In this document: in pieces, positions 32,232 through 41,704 of the stretch
Layout: every line of letters begins with the position of its first letter
Numbering within the stretch: position 1 is the first letter of the stretch
Assembly (NCBI RefSeq): GCF_014649335.1
Contig: NZ_BMSV01000006.1
Coordinates: 1 to 64,000 of the forward strand
Length of the DNA: 64,000 bases
Origin: Streptomyces roseolilacinus
GTDB taxonomy: Bacteria; Actinomycetota; Actinomycetes; Streptomycetales; Streptomycetaceae
Reading direction: 5' to 3'
The notes under the pieces: generated by a model
The model's database searches: none
The model's input: the letters and a program-made list of their open reading frames with translations, nothing else
What the model was told of the DNA's origin: nothing
Program-made: the position numbers and the translations under genes

Positions 32232-35200
32232 ATGTCTACTTCCTTCGCCGACCTCCAGACCCTGCTGGCCGAGGTCTCGCTGCGCGACGCCCAACGACTC
32301 GGCCGCCGTCTCGAAGGCGTCCGCCGCATCCGCAAGCCCGAGGCCAGGCAGGCCGTACTGGACGAGATCGCCGCCGAGGCGGCGAAGGCCGCGTCCCGTA
32401 CCGCCGAGCGGGCGGCCCGCGTGCCCGAGGTCACGTACCCCGAGCAGCTGCCCGTCAGCCAGAAGAAGGACGCGATCCTGGAGGCGATACGCGACCACCA
32501 GGTCGTGATCGTCGCCGGTGAGACGGGCTCCGGGAAGACGACGCAGATCCCCAAGATCTGCCTGGAGCTCGGCCGGGGCGTGCGCGGCATGATCGGCCAC
32601 ACGCAGCCCCGGCGGATCGCTGCCCGCACGGTCGCGGAGCGCGTCGCGGAGGAGCTGCGGACGCCGCTCGGCGAGGCGGTCGGCTGGAAGGTGCGGTTCA
32701 CCGACCAGGTCGGCTCCGACACGTTCGTGAAGCTGATGACGGACGGCATCCTGCTCGCGGAGATCCAGACCGACCGCGAGCTGCGCGCCTACGACACGAT
32801 CATCATCGACGAGGCCCACGAGCGCAGCCTCAACATCGACTTCCTGCTCGGCTACCTGGCCCAGCTGCTGCCCAAGCGCCCCGACCTCAAGGTCGTGATC
32901 ACCTCCGCGACCATCGACCCGGAGCGGTTCTCCCGGCACTTCGGGGACGCGCCGATCGTCGAGGTCAGCGGCCGTACGTACCCGGTGGAGGTGCGCTACC
33001 GCCCGCTCCTGGAGGAGGACTCCGAGGAGCCCGACCGCGACCAGGTCACCGCGATCTGCGACGCCGTCGACGAGCTCCAGGCGGAGGGCCCCGGCGACAT
33101 CCTGGTCTTCCTCTCCGGCGAGCGGGAGATCCGCGACACGGCCGACGCGCTGCTGAAGAAGAAGCTGCGGAACACCGAGGTCCTGCCGCTGTACGCGCGC
33201 CTGTCGCACGCCGAGCAGCACCGCGTGTTCCAGGCGCACGCCGGCCGCCGCGTCGTCCTCGCCACGAACGTGGCGGAGACGTCCCTGACGGTCCCCGGCA
33301 TCAAGTACGTCATCGACCCCGGCACCGCGCGGATCTCCCGGTACAGCCACCGCACCAAGGTGCAGCGGCTGCCGATCGAGCCCGTCAGCCAGGCCAGCGC
33401 CAACCAGCGGAAGGGCCGCTGCGGCCGTACCAGCGACGGCATCTGCGTCCGCCTGTACTCCGAGGACGACTTCCTGGCCCGCCCGGAGTTCACGGACGCG
33501 GAGATCCTCCGGACGAACCTGGCGTCCGTCATCCTCCAGATGACCGCGGCCGGCCTCGGCGACATCGAGAAGTTCCCCTTCATCGACCCGCCGGACCACC
33601 GCAACATCCGCGACGGCGTGCAGCTCCTCCAGGAGCTGGGCGCGCTCGACCCGGCCCAGAAGGACCCGAAGAAGCGCCTCACCCCGCTCGGCCGGAAGCT
33701 CGCCCAGCTGCCCGTCGACCCGCGCCTGGCGCGCATGGTGCTGGAGGCGGACAAGAACGGCTGCGTCCGCGAGGTCATGGTCATCGCGGCGGCCCTGTCC
33801 ATCCAGGACCCGCGCGAGCGGCCCGCCGAGAAGCAGGCCCAGGCCGACCAGCAGCACGCCCGGTTCAAGGACGAGTCGTCCGACTTCCTGGCCTACCTCA
33901 ACCTCTGGCGGTACGTCCGCGAGCAGCAGAAGGTCCTGTCCTCGTCGGCGTTCCGCCGGATGTGCAAGTCGGAGTACCTCAACTACCTGCGCATCCGCGA
34001 GTGGCAGGACATCTACAGCCAGCTGCGCACGGTCGCCAAGCAGATGGGGATACACCTCAACGAGGAGGACGCCGACGAGCAGCGCGTCCACGTCTCGCTC
34101 CTCGCGGGCCTGCTCTCCCACGTCGGGATGAAGGACGTGAAGAGCACCGGCGGCGAGACCGGGAAGGGCACGGCGAAGAACGAGTACCTGGGCGCGCGGA
34201 ACGCCAAGTTCGCGATCTTCCCCGGCTCGGCGCTGTTCAAGAAGCCGCCGCGGTTCGTGATGTCGGCCGAGCTGGTCGAGACGTCCCGGCTCTGGGCGCG
34301 GGTCAACGCGCGGATCGAGCCCGAGTGGATCGAGCCGCTCGCCGGCCATCTGCTGAAGCGCACGTACTCCGAGCCGCACTGGGAGAAGGACCAGGCGGCC
34401 GTCATGGCGTACGAGAAGGTGACGCTGTACGGCGTGCCGATCGTCGCCCAGCGCAAGGTCAACTACGGGCGCATCGACCCCGAGGCGTCGCGCGAGCTGT
34501 TCATCCGCCACGCCCTGGTGGAGGGCGACTGGCGCACGCACCACAAGTTCTTCTCGGACAACCGCAAGCTGCTCACCGAGGTCGAGGAGCTGGAGCACCG
34601 GGCGCGGCGGCGCGGCATCCTCGTCGACGACGAGACGCTGTTCGACTTCTACGACCAGCGGATCCCGGAGCACGTCGTGTCGGGGGCGCACTTCGACTCG
34701 TGGTGGAAGCACAAGCGCCGGGACGAGCCGGAGCTGCTCGACTTCGAGCGGGAGATGCTCATCAACGAGAAGGCGGGTGCGGTCACCAAGGCCGACTACC
34801 CGGACTCGTGGCGGCAGGGCCCCCTCACGTTCCGCGTGACCTACCAGTTCGAGCCGGGCGCGGACGCGGACGGCGTCACCGTCCACGTCCCGCTCCAGGT
34901 GCTGAACCAGGTCACCGACGAGGGCTTCGACTGGCAGATCCCGGGGCTGCGGGAGGAGGTCGTGACGGAGCTGATCCGCTCCCTCCCGAAGCCGGTCCGC
35001 CGCAACTACGTACCGGCGCCGAACTTCGCGAAGCGGTTCCTCCAGACGGTCGCGCCGAGCGCCGAGCCACTGACGGCCGTCCTGGCCCGGGAGCTCCAGC
35101 GCATGGTGGGCGTCCCGGTGAGCCCGGACGACTTCGACTGGGACAGGCTCCCCGACCACCTGAAGATCACGTTCCGGATCGTGGACGAGCGGCGCCGGAA

Positions 35201-36191
35201 GCTGGCCGAGGACAAGGACCTGGAGGCGCTGAAGCTGAGGCTGCGCCCGAAGGCCCGCCAGGCCCTGTCGAAGGCCGCGGCGGCCGCCACGGCGGGCCCC
35301 TCGGGCTCGGGCCAGTCGCTGGAGCGCACGGGCCTGACGGACTGGACGATCGGCACCCTCACGCGCGTCTTCGAGACCCGCCGGGCCGGCCAGCCCGTGA
35401 AGGCGTACCCGGCGCTCGTCGACCAGGGCGAGACGGTCGCCGTGCGCCTCTTCGACACCGAGGCCGAGCAGGCCCGGGCGATGTGGCGGGGCACCCGGAA
35501 GTTGATCATGCTGAACATCCCGGTGAACCCGGCGAAGTTCGCGTCCGACAAGCTGACGAACCAGCAGAAGCTCGCCCTGTCCCGCAACCCGCACGGCTCC
35601 GTGCAGGCCCTGTTCGAGGACTGCGCGACGGCGGCGGCGGACCGGTTGATCGCCGACCACGGCGGGCCGGCGTGGGACGAGGAGTCGTACCGGAAGCTGT
35701 ACGACGACGTCCGCGCCGACCTGGTGGACCTGACCGTGCGGACCGTGGACCGGGTCCAGCAGATCCTGGCCGCCTGGCAGGCCTGTGAGCGGCGCCTGAA
35801 GGCCACGAACAGCCTGGCGCTGGTGAACAACGTCCAGGACGTCCGGGAGCAGCTGGCGGCGCTGGTGCCGCCCGGCTTCGTCACCGCCACGGGCCTGCGC
35901 CGCCTGCCGGACCTGATGCGGTACCTGGTGGCGGTGGACCGCCGCCTCCAGCAGATGCCGACGTCGGTGCAGCGGGACACCACGCGCATGGAGAAGGTCC
36001 ACGAGATGCAGGACGAGTACGCGTGGCTGCTGGAGCAGTTCCCGAAGGGGCGGCCGGTGCCGCAGGAGGCCCTGGACATCCGGTGGATGATCGAGGAGCT
36101 GCGGGTCAGCTACTTCGCGCACGCGCTGGGGACGGCGTACCCGGTGTCGGACAAGCGGATCGTGAAGGCGATCGACGCGGCCGCGCCGTGA
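32232..36191 (+). CDS. hrpA: ATP-dependent RNA helicase HrpA (DEAH box)
   Basis: The 1319-residue DEAH/RHA helicase is full length for HrpA. Motif I GETGSGKTT, motif Ia TQPRRIAA, DEAH in IIIDEAHERSLNIDFLLG, SATID and the HRxGRxGR-type segment QRKGRCGRTSDG are present. HA2 and OB-fold domains follow, and the DUF3418 C-terminal region typical of bacterial HrpA (about 720-1319) is complete. HrpA processes mRNA and rescues stalled ribosomes in E. coli. The ATG at 32232 aligns with family starts (MSTSFADLQTLL). Confidence 0.96.
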   Translation: MSTSFADLQTLLAEVSLRDAQRLGRRLEGVRRIRKPEARQAVLDEIAAEAAKAASRTAERAARVPEVTYPEQLPVSQKKDAILEAIRDHQVVIVAGETGSGKTTQIPKICLELGRGVRGMIGHTQPRRIAARTVAERVAEELRTPLGEAVGWKVRFTDQVGSDTFVKLMTDGILLAEIQTDRELRAYDTIIIDEAHERSLNIDFLLGYLAQLLPKRPDLKVVITSATIDPERFSRHFGDAPIVEVSGRTYPVEVRYRPLLEEDSEEPDRDQVTAICDAVDELQAEGPGDILVFLSGEREIRDTADALLKKKLRNTEVLPLYARLSHAEQHRVFQAHAGRRVVLATNVAETSLTVPGIKYVIDPGTARISRYSHRTKVQRLPIEPVSQASANQRKGRCGRTSDGICVRLYSEDDFLARPEFTDAEILRTNLASVILQMTAAGLGDIEKFPFIDPPDHRNIRDGVQLLQELGALDPAQKDPKKRLTPLGRKLAQLPVDPRLARMVLEADKNGCVREVMVIAAALSIQDPRERPAEKQAQADQQHARFKDESSDFLAYLNLWRYVREQQKVLSSSAFRRMCKSEYLNYLRIREWQDIYSQLRTVAKQMGIHLNEEDADEQRVHVSLLAGLLSHVGMKDVKSTGGETGKGTAKNEYLGARNAKFAIFPGSALFKKPPRFVMSAELVETSRLWARVNARIEPEWIEPLAGHLLKRTYSEPHWEKDQAAVMAYEKVTLYGVPIVAQRKVNYGRIDPEASRELFIRHALVEGDWRTHHKFFSDNRKLLTEVEELEHRARRRGILVDDETLFDFYDQRIPEHVVSGAHFDSWWKHKRRDEPELLDFEREMLINEKAGAVTKADYPDSWRQGPLTFRVTYQFEPGADADGVTVHVPLQVLNQVTDEGFDWQIPGLREEVVTELIRSLPKPVRRNYVPAPNFAKRFLQTVAPSAEPLTAVLARELQRMVGVPVSPDDFDWDRLPDHLKITFRIVDERRRKLAEDKDLEALKLRLRPKARQALSKAAAAATAGPSGSGQSLERTGLTDWTIGTLTRVFETRRAGQPVKAYPALVDQGETVAVRLFDTEAEQARAMWRGTRKLIMLNIPVNPAKFASDKLTNQQKLALSRNPHGSVQALFEDCATAAADRLIADHGGPAWDEESYRKLYDDVRADLVDLTVRTVDRVQQILAAWQACERRLKATNSLALVNNVQDVREQLAALVPPGFVTATGLRRLPDLMRYLVAVDRRLQQMPTSVQRDTTRMEKVHEMQDEYAWLLEQFPKGRPVPQEALDIRWMIEELRVSYFAHALGTAYPVSDKRIVKAIDAAAP

Positions 36192-36267
36192 GGCGGCGCG
36201 GCGCAGTGACGGGGCGGTCGCCTGGAGTGAGTTCGACCGCACGGTCTGACCTGCTGTAGAGTCTCTC

Positions 36268-36294
36268 TCGCAGCCAAGGAACGACCGGCTGCGA
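36268..36294 (+). other. Hairpin in the tRNA-Asp (copy 2) leader
   Basis: TCGCAGCC/GGCTGCGA make an 8-bp perfect stem with an 11-nt loop, ending 5 nt before the tRNA. A TAGAGT -10-like box at 36257-36262 precedes it with TTCGAC 19 bp further upstream. Confidence 0.6.
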
Positions 36295-36299
36295 AACCT

Positions 36300-36374
36300 G
36301 GTCCTGTGGAGCAGTTTGGAGTGCTCGCCACCCTGTCAAGGTGGAGGCCGCGGGTTCAAATCCCGTCAGGACCG
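36300..36374 (+). tRNA. tRNA-Asp (GTC), copy 2
   Basis: It is identical over 75 nt to the tRNA-Asp at 27132-27206, with anticodon GUC and no encoded CCA. The flanks differ apart from one or two bases. Confidence 0.95.
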
Positions 36375-36382
36375 CGTGAGTC

Positions 36383-36418
36383 GACTGAGGCCCGCACCCT
36401 TCGGTGCGGGCCTCAGTC
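36383..36418 (+). terminator. tRNA-Asp copy 2 terminator
   Basis: A 16-bp perfect stem (36383-36398 with 36403-36418) has a CTTC loop and lies 8 bp after the tRNA. Confidence 0.85.
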
Positions 36419-36552
36419 GTGTTCCCGTGTCCCACGCGCCCCACGGCCCCCGTCCGGGTGCGGGAAGCGCCCGACGCCGGGTTGACGCGGGCGGGCCGGG
36501 GCGAGTACCCAAGCAGGAGGGGCACCGCCGCCCCTCCCCGGAGGTGACGCGC

Positions 36553-36777
36553 ATGGCGGCAGCCACGGCCAGGCACGAGACCCGCGCGCCCCTGCGCGCC
36601 CGCCTGGCGGCCGCCTCCGGCTACCGCCACCCCGCCCGGCGCCGCGCCGTCCGCCACCGTCTCGTCCAGGACGCCGTCCTCGGCGAGCAGCCCCCGCCGG
36701 TGCCCCCGCCGGCCGGGTGGAGAGCGCGCGGCGGGCGGGTCGGGCGCGGTGACTCCGGGGGCTCCGCAGGGTCCTGA
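36553..36777 (+). CDS. Small basic hypothetical protein
   Basis: The 74-residue Arg/Ala-rich protein (MAAATARHETRAPLRARLAA...) starts at an ATG preceded by GGAGG at 8-9 bp. Third positions are nearly all G/C, but its composition is also what random GC-rich DNA would give. The centre SGYRHPARRRAVRHRLVQDAVL could form a basic helix. There is no family match and it stands alone between a tRNA terminator and bldC. Treat as provisional. Confidence 0.4.
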   Translation: MAAATARHETRAPLRARLAAASGYRHPARRRAVRHRLVQDAVLGEQPPPVPPPAGWRARGGRVGRGDSGGSAGS

Positions 36778-36914
36778 CGGCCCGTCGGAACCGCCGTTCC
36801 GGTGTGACGCGAGTCACGAAACTCTTTCGAGAAACCGCTTCACTTATCCCATCCCTACACCTGCCCCATTTAATACGTGCAATTGCACCGCTCCCGGGGC
36901 CCGGGCGGCGGCAC

Positions 36915-36955
36915 AAAAAAAGATCGCGCCGGACCCGGCGGAGTCCAGCGCGATC
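36915..36955 (-). terminator. bldC intrinsic terminator
   Basis: On the minus strand GATCGCGC...GCGCGATC with an inner GGAC/GTCC stem is followed by seven consecutive T residues. A T-tract this long is rare in this GC-rich genome. It lies about 100 bp past the bldC stop. Confidence 0.88.
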
Positions 36956-37051
36956 GATGACGTCAGCCCGTTGGGGCGGGTGGCCGTCGGTGGAGCATGG
37001 GGTGGGCGGCCCGGGTTGGGGGACCCGGAAAAGCCCGGTTCACAGGGGTGT

Positions 37052-37258
37052 TCAGGCCTCGCTACGCTGCTGCGGGATACCCGCGAGCAGCGCACGGACC
37101 TCTGCCTCGCGGTACCGGCGGTGTCCACCCAGCGTGCGGATGGACGTGAGCTTGCCGGCCTTCGCCCAGCGGGTCACCGTCTTCGGGTCCACGCGGAACA
37201 TCGTGGCAACCTCAGCGGGGGTCAGCAGCGGCTCAGCATCAGGGGTGCGAGCGGTCAT
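37052..37258 (-). CDS. bldC: BldC, MerR-like developmental regulator
   Basis: The 68-residue single-domain winged-helix DNA-binding protein is a known controller of entry into development in Streptomyces, binding head-to-tail along direct repeats. The sequence MTARTPDAEPLLTPAEVATM leads into FRVDPKTVTRWAKAGKLTS and RTLGGHRRYREAEVRALLAG, the MerR-type helix-turn-helix and wing. Length and motif match the family exactly; there is no ligand-binding domain. It is monocistronic with a long upstream gap and its own terminator. Confidence 0.97.
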   Translation of the reverse strand: MTARTPDAEPLLTPAEVATMFRVDPKTVTRWAKAGKLTSIRTLGGHRRYREAEVRALLAGIPQQRSEA

Positions 37259-37777
37259 GAGCGGCCTCCTCGGGAGAACCGACGTTCTCGGTTCTTTCCT
37301 CTAAATTCTGCACCTTGACCCGCGTTGCCCGAAATGGCGGACGCGGGCCGAGTCGGTTATAGGACGAACGGCTTGTCCTCGGCACTACAACTACACCATC
37401 TGTCCAGCCACCTTCGGCCAAACCGATGGAATTGCCCTCTCAGGTGTCCATCAACGGCGGAAGCCGATGGACCATGCCATAGCGGACAGTCACGTCACAG
37501 TGACGATCAGTCACAGAGCGATCAGGAGCCACCAGACCCCCCATAGCGTGCAATGCTGAGCCTTCCGCCCATAGTCGGACGGAAGGAGCCCTCCCCGGAC
37601 TCCTTGTCCTATTTTGGCATGAGGTTGGGCGATGGGCGCAAGAGCCACTGTTAGTGCGATCCATCACCCTTGAGACAAAGGCCCGGTTCGCGCTCCGGTC
37701 TCTTCGTCCTCTGACGTCACACAAGACTCAGGTGCAACAGCCTTCGGCGCAACAGGCCCAACTGGGGAATTTTCCGT
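37259..37777. other. 519-bp region upstream of bldC
   Basis: No gene is supported. The DNA is markedly less GC-rich than average. It contains hairpins at 37561-37586 (CCTTCCG/CGGAAGG) and 37583-37605 (AAGGAG/CTCCTT), and CCAACTG/CAGTTGG flanking GGAATTTTCC at the 3' end of the next gene (about 37758-37785), which may terminate that gene. The bldC promoter should lie near 37280-37420. Confidence 0.5.
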
Positions 37778-38635
37778 TCAGTTGGCGAACTGCCGGTCCC
37801 GTACCGCGCGCCACCGCTCCGCGAGCCGCTCGTAGGCCACCCCCGCGACCTCCCCGTCGCCGTCCCGGAGAGCGGTGATGCCCGCCGTGACGTCCGCCAC
37901 GGACCGGTCCTCGGCGAGCGTCCCCGCCGGCAGGGCGTACACCAGGCCGCCGTAGTCCAGTTCGACCAGCGAACGCGGGTGGAACTCCTCCAGCCACCGC
38001 CCCACGTCGACCAGGCCCTCGACCAGCGGCCCCTCGCCGATCGACTCGCGCAGCGTCCGCAGCGACCGCGCCACCCGCCGCCGCGCCTCCACCATCGGCG
38101 TCCGGTACCGCAGCAGCGGCGCCTCCCCGCCGGCCCCGCCGCCCGGCACGTACTCGCGCTCCTCGTCCGCGAAGAGCACGAACCACCGCACCGGCACCTG
38201 CCACACCGCGCTCCTGATCCACGGCCGCGCGTCCGGGTTCCGCTCCCGCCACCGCTCGTGGTCCGCCTCCGCCTGCCCCCGCACCACCGGCGGCAGCACC
38301 GCGTCCAGCACGGCCTCCGGCAACAGTTCCGGCAGCTCCTCCAGGGCCAGCCAGGCACGCAGCCGCGTGCGCCACGGGCAGACGCACACCGCGCCGTCGG
38401 CCTCGGCCACGAACGCGTCGCCGCTCTCGTGCACCGGCACGGGCGCGGGCGGCGTGGACAGCAGCCCGGCGAGGGCGCGGCGCAGCTCGTCCTGCGCCGT
38501 GGGCGCCCCGCCCCGCAGGACGCGCTCCGCGTAGCGGGCCCAGTGGCCGCGTTCGGGCTCCGGGAAGGCGGTCAGGGGCTCGTACACCCGCAGGTAGGAG
38601 GCGTACGGGACGAGTACCGAGGAGACAGCCGGCAT
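37778..38635 (-). CDS. Conserved actinobacterial protein of unknown function
   Basis: The 285-residue soluble protein begins MPAVSSVLVPYASYLRVYEPLTAFPEPERGHW after the ATG at 38635. It is rich in Arg, Glu and Trp, with SAVWQVPVRWFVLFADEERE and SLRTLRESIGEGPLVEGLVDVGRWLEEFHPRS as the most structured segments. No catalytic motif, signal or TM helix is present. It lies between bldC and vdh in the same place as in S. coelicolor, so it is a conserved core gene. Function is not known to me. Confidence 0.8.
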   Translation of the reverse strand: MPAVSSVLVPYASYLRVYEPLTAFPEPERGHWARYAERVLRGGAPTAQDELRRALAGLLSTPPAPVPVHESGDAFVAEADGAVCVCPWRTRLRAWLALEELPELLPEAVLDAVLPPVVRGQAEADHERWRERNPDARPWIRSAVWQVPVRWFVLFADEEREYVPGGGAGGEAPLLRYRTPMVEARRRVARSLRTLRESIGEGPLVEGLVDVGRWLEEFHPRSLVELDYGGLVYALPAGTLAEDRSVADVTAGITALRDGDGEVAGVAYERLAERWRAVRDRQFAN

Positions 38636-38774
38636 GCGGGAATCCTTCCACGCGCACACCCCCCCGGGGGGTGATCCTGCGCACTGCGTCGGTCCTACGG
38701 CCAGGTAGGACTTACCCTCTTGCCGAACAGGTCCCTCCCCACCCCCAGGAGGGCCCGCCATCGCCGCTTCGTAC

Positions 38775-39872
38775 TTGGGAGTCACCACCGTGACCGATGT
38801 GACCGACGGCGTCCTGCACACCCTGTTCCGTTCGGAGCAGGGGGGCCACGAGCAAGTCGTGCTGTGCCAGGACCGCGCCACCGGCCTGAAGGCCGTCATC
38901 GCCATCCACTCGACCGCCCTGGGCCCGGCCCTCGGCGGCACCCGTTTCTACCCGTACGCCTCCGAGGAGGAGGCCGTCCTGGACGCGCTGAACCTGTCGC
39001 GGGGGATGTCGTACAAGAACGCCCTGGCCGGCCTGGAGCACGGCGGCGGCAAGGCCGTGATCATCGGCGACCCGGAGCTCGTCAAGACCGAGGAACTGCT
39101 GCTGGCCTACGGCCGGATGGTGGCCTCCCTGGGCGGCCGGTACGTCACGGCCTGCGACGTCGGCACCTACGTGGCGGACATGGACGTCGTCGCCCGCGAG
39201 TGCCGCTGGACGACCGGCCGCTCCCCCGAGAACGGCGGCGCCGGCGACTCGTCGGTCCTCACCGCGTTCGGCGTCTTCCAGGGCATGCGCGCCTCCGCCC
39301 AGCACGTGTGGGGCGACCCGACCCTGCGCGGCCGCACGGTCGGCGTCGCGGGCGTCGGCAAGGTCGGCCACTACCTGGTCGAGCACCTGGTGCAGGACGG
39401 CGCCGAGGTCGTCATCACCGACGTGCGGGAGGAGTCGGTGCGCCGTGTCACCGACAAGTTCCCGCAGGTGAGAGTGGCCGCGGACACGGACGCCCTGATC
39501 CGCACCGAGGGCCTGGACGTCTACGCTCCGTGCGCGCTCGGCGGCGCCCTCGACGACGACACCGTCCCCGTCCTGACCGCGAAGGTGGTGTGCGGCGCGG
39601 CCAACAACCAGCTCGCGCACCCGGGTGTGGAGAAGGACCTCGCCGAGCGCGGGATCCTCTACGCGCCCGACTACGTGGTCAACGCGGGCGGCGTGATCCA
39701 GGTCGCCGACGAGCTCCACGGCTTCGACTTCGACCGGTGCAAGACGAAGGCGACGAAGATCTTCGACACCACCCTGGCGATCTTCGCACGTGCGAAGGAG
39801 GACGGCATCCCGCCGGCCGCGGCGGCCGACCGGATCGCCGAGCAGCGGATGGCCGACGCCCACCGCGCGTAA
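38775..39872 (+). CDS. vdh: Valine (branched-chain amino acid) dehydrogenase
   Basis: The NAD-dependent enzyme deaminates valine, leucine and isoleucine to 2-oxo acids that feed fatty acid and polyketide precursors. The 365-residue sequence has the catalytic-Lys regions GGTRFYP and [15 protein letters not shown], the [13 protein letters not shown] segment and Rossmann motif [15 protein letters not shown]. The [14 protein letters not shown]...CGAANNQL substrate/NAD loop follows. The start is TTG at 38775, giving the [19 protein letters not shown]-terminus known for Streptomyces Vdh. In S. coelicolor it is induced by valine and repressed by glucose and ammonium. Confidence 0.96.
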   Translation: MGVTTVTDVTDGVLHTLFRSEQGGHEQVVLCQDRATGLKAVIAIHSTALGPALGGTRFYPYASEEEAVLDALNLSRGMSYKNALAGLEHGGGKAVIIGDPELVKTEELLLAYGRMVASLGGRYVTACDVGTYVADMDVVARECRWTTGRSPENGGAGDSSVLTAFGVFQGMRASAQHVWGDPTLRGRTVGVAGVGKVGHYLVEHLVQDGAEVVITDVREESVRRVTDKFPQVRVAADTDALIRTEGLDVYAPCALGGALDDDTVPVLTAKVVCGAANNQLAHPGVEKDLAERGILYAPDYVVNAGGVIQVADELHGFDFDRCKTKATKIFDTTLAIFARAKEDGIPPAAAADRIAEQRMADAHRA

Positions 39873-39910
39873 CGCGCGCGCACAGGCTGTTTCCGGTCAC
39901 GGAGCACGTG

Positions 39911-39944
39911 TCCGCCGGGCACCCTTGACAGGGCGCCCGGCGGA
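39911..39944 (+). terminator. Hairpin after vdh
   Basis: TCCGCCGGGC/GCCCGGCGGA form a 10-bp perfect stem with a 14-nt loop 38 bp after the vdh stop. Confidence 0.65.
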
Positions 39945-40272
39945 CGGCGCCCCGTGTGCGCACAGCTTCCTTCCGGGCACTCTCCGCAGTGGTGTGTTCG
40001 TACGAGGACGCGTTCGCTGTCAGAGAGAGATGGCTCACGCCGGTCGGCGGGTCGACCTCGATAAGAGGTTAAAATCGCAGCTGACCAGCGAGGACGGGGC
40101 GCCTCGCGGGTTCGCCTGGGAGGCGTGTCATGCGGTCGGCGTACCGTATGGCCGCGGAAGCAGGTACCGTTGAAGCCCACGGGCCGGTCTCTCCACGGAG
40201 AGTCCGTTCCACATCATGAACGCGTGTCAAGACTCTGGGGCCGTCGAGCCCCGTCACCGAGGGGGTCGAGCC
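39945..40272. other. Intergenic region before the DUF3073 gene
   Basis: No gene is supported. An AT-rich patch at about 40060-40082 (GATAAGAGGTTAAAATCG) is the best candidate for the promoter of the DUF3073 gene. The rest is unremarkable. Confidence 0.4.
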
Positions 40273-40524
40273 ATGGGGCGCGGCCGGGCCAAGGCCAAGC
40301 AGACGAAGGTCGCCCGCCAGCTGAAGTACAACAGCGGTGGGACGGACCTCGCACGGCTGGCCAGCGAGCTGGGCGCATCGACTTCGAGTCAGCCTCCGAA
40401 CGGAGAGCCGTTCGAGGACGACGACGAAGAAGACGACCCGTACGCCCGCTACGCGGAGCTGTACAACGACGACGATGACGGGGACGAGGAGTCCGGTCCG
40501 TCATCCCAGCGTCGCGGCGCTTGA
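40273..40524 (+). CDS. DUF3073 small acidic-tailed protein
   Basis: The 83-residue protein has a basic N-terminus (MGRGRAKAKQTKVARQLKYN) typical of the actinobacterial DUF3073 family and a very acidic tail (EPFEDDDEEDDPYARYAEL, then another Asp/Glu run). The charge polarity suggests nucleic-acid or ribosome association, but the function is unknown. The ATG is in a good context (GGGTCGAGCC upstream) and the family starts here. Its 3' hairpin is shared with the convergent purM. Confidence 0.9.
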   Translation: MGRGRAKAKQTKVARQLKYNSGGTDLARLASELGASTSSQPPNGEPFEDDDEEDDPYARYAELYNDDDDGDEESGPSSQRRGA

Positions 40525-40540
40525 CGCCTGCGCTCTTCCG

Positions 40541-40571
40541 ACCCGGTCCGGGGCCCCGCCCCGGACCGGGT
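40541..40571. terminator. Bidirectional terminator between DUF3073 and purM
   Basis: A 14-bp perfect stem ACCCGGTCCGGGGC/GCCCCGGACCGGGT with a CCC loop is followed by TCTGT on the plus strand. It lies 16 bp after DUF3073 and 10 bp after purM. Confidence 0.85.
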
Positions 40572-40581
40572 TCTGTGCTGT

Positions 40582-41661
40582 TCAGCTCGCGTAGTCACCC
40601 GTGAGGGCGGCGCCGGTCGCGTGGTCCCCGCGCTCGGTGATCTCGCCCGCGACCCAGGCGTCGACGCCCCGGTCCGCGAGCGTCGCCAGCGCGGCGTCCA
40701 CCGACTCGCCGGGGACGACGGCCATCATGCCGACGCCCATGTTCAGGGTCTTCTCCAGCTCCAGCCGCTCCACCCGGCCGGCCTTGCCGACCAGGTCGAA
40801 GATCGCGCCGGGTGCCCACGTCGACCGGTCGACCACGGCGTGCAGGTGGTCCGGGACGACCCGCGCCAGATTGGCGGCGAGGCCGCCGCCGGTGATGTGG
40901 CTGAAGGCGTGCACGTCGGTGGTCCGGGTGAGCGCCAGGCAGTCCAGCGAGTAGATCCTGGTGGGCTCCAGCAGCTCCTCGCCGAGGGTCCGGCCGAGCT
41001 CGTCGACCTGCTGCTCCAGCTCCATGCCGGCCCGGTCGAACAGCACGTGGCGGACGAGCGAGTACCCGTTGGAGTGAAGACCCGACGACGCCATCGCGAC
41101 GACCACGTCGCCCGTACGGATGCGATCGGCGCCCAGCAGGCGGTCCGCCTCCACGACGCCGGTGCCGGCGCCGGCGACGTCGAAGTCGTCCGGGCCGAGC
41201 AGGCCGGGGTGCTCGGCGGTCTCGCCGCCGACGAGGGCGCAGCCGGCGAGGACGCAGCCCTCGGCGATGCCCTTGACGATGCCGGCGACCCGCTCGGGGT
41301 GGACCTTGCCGACGCAGATGTAGTCGGTCATGAACAGCGGCTCGGCGCCGCACACCACGATGTCGTCCATGACCATGGCGACCAGGTCGTGTCCGATCGT
41401 GTCGTACACGCCCAGGCGGCGGGCGACGTCGACCTTCGTACCGACGCCGTCGGTGGCGGAGGCGAGGAGCGGGCGCTCGTAGCGCTTGAGGGCGGAGGCG
41501 TCGAAGAGTCCGGCGAAACCGCCGAGGCCGCCGAGGACCTCGGGGCGCTGGGTCTTCTTCACCCACTCCTTCATCAGCTCGACGGCGCGGTCGCCCGCCT
41601 CGATGTCGACGCCCGCGGCGGCGTAGCTGGCGCCGCCTGTGGCACTGGTGGCCTGAGACAT
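40582..41661 (-). CDS. purM: Phosphoribosylformylglycinamidine cyclo-ligase (AIR synthetase)
   Basis: The enzyme closes FGAM to AIR with ATP, step 5 of purine synthesis. The 359-residue sequence shows SYAAAGVDIEAGDRAVELMK, the LLASATDGVGTKVDVA ATP/Mg segment and VCGAEPLFMTDYICVGK. GGETAEHPG, SSGLHSNGYSLVR and ITGGGLAANLARV follow. All family motifs are intact. It lies 43 bp downstream of purF on the same strand, so purF-purM form an operon. The ATG at 41661 aligns with the usual MS-rich start. Confidence 0.96.
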   Translation of the reverse strand: MSQATSATGGASYAAAGVDIEAGDRAVELMKEWVKKTQRPEVLGGLGGFAGLFDASALKRYERPLLASATDGVGTKVDVARRLGVYDTIGHDLVAMVMDDIVVCGAEPLFMTDYICVGKVHPERVAGIVKGIAEGCVLAGCALVGGETAEHPGLLGPDDFDVAGAGTGVVEADRLLGADRIRTGDVVVAMASSGLHSNGYSLVRHVLFDRAGMELEQQVDELGRTLGEELLEPTRIYSLDCLALTRTTDVHAFSHITGGGLAANLARVVPDHLHAVVDRSTWAPGAIFDLVGKAGRVERLELEKTLNMGVGMMAVVPGESVDAALATLADRGVDAWVAGEITERGDHATGAALTGDYAS

Positions 41662-41704
41662 GGCTACAGAACTTTCGTGTCGTACAGCGGGGGTCTGGGG
41701 ATGC

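Noticed and set aside
31557..36242. Very long minus-strand frame opposite hrpA
   Set aside because: It mirrors the HrpA coding frame; composition is Leu/Arg/Val-rich and no domain is visible. The plus strand encodes a complete HrpA.
37440..37724. 94-codon minus-strand frame upstream of bldC
   Set aside because: Codon use lacks the high third-position GC of real genes here, there is no clear ribosome-binding site, and the region looks like regulatory DNA.
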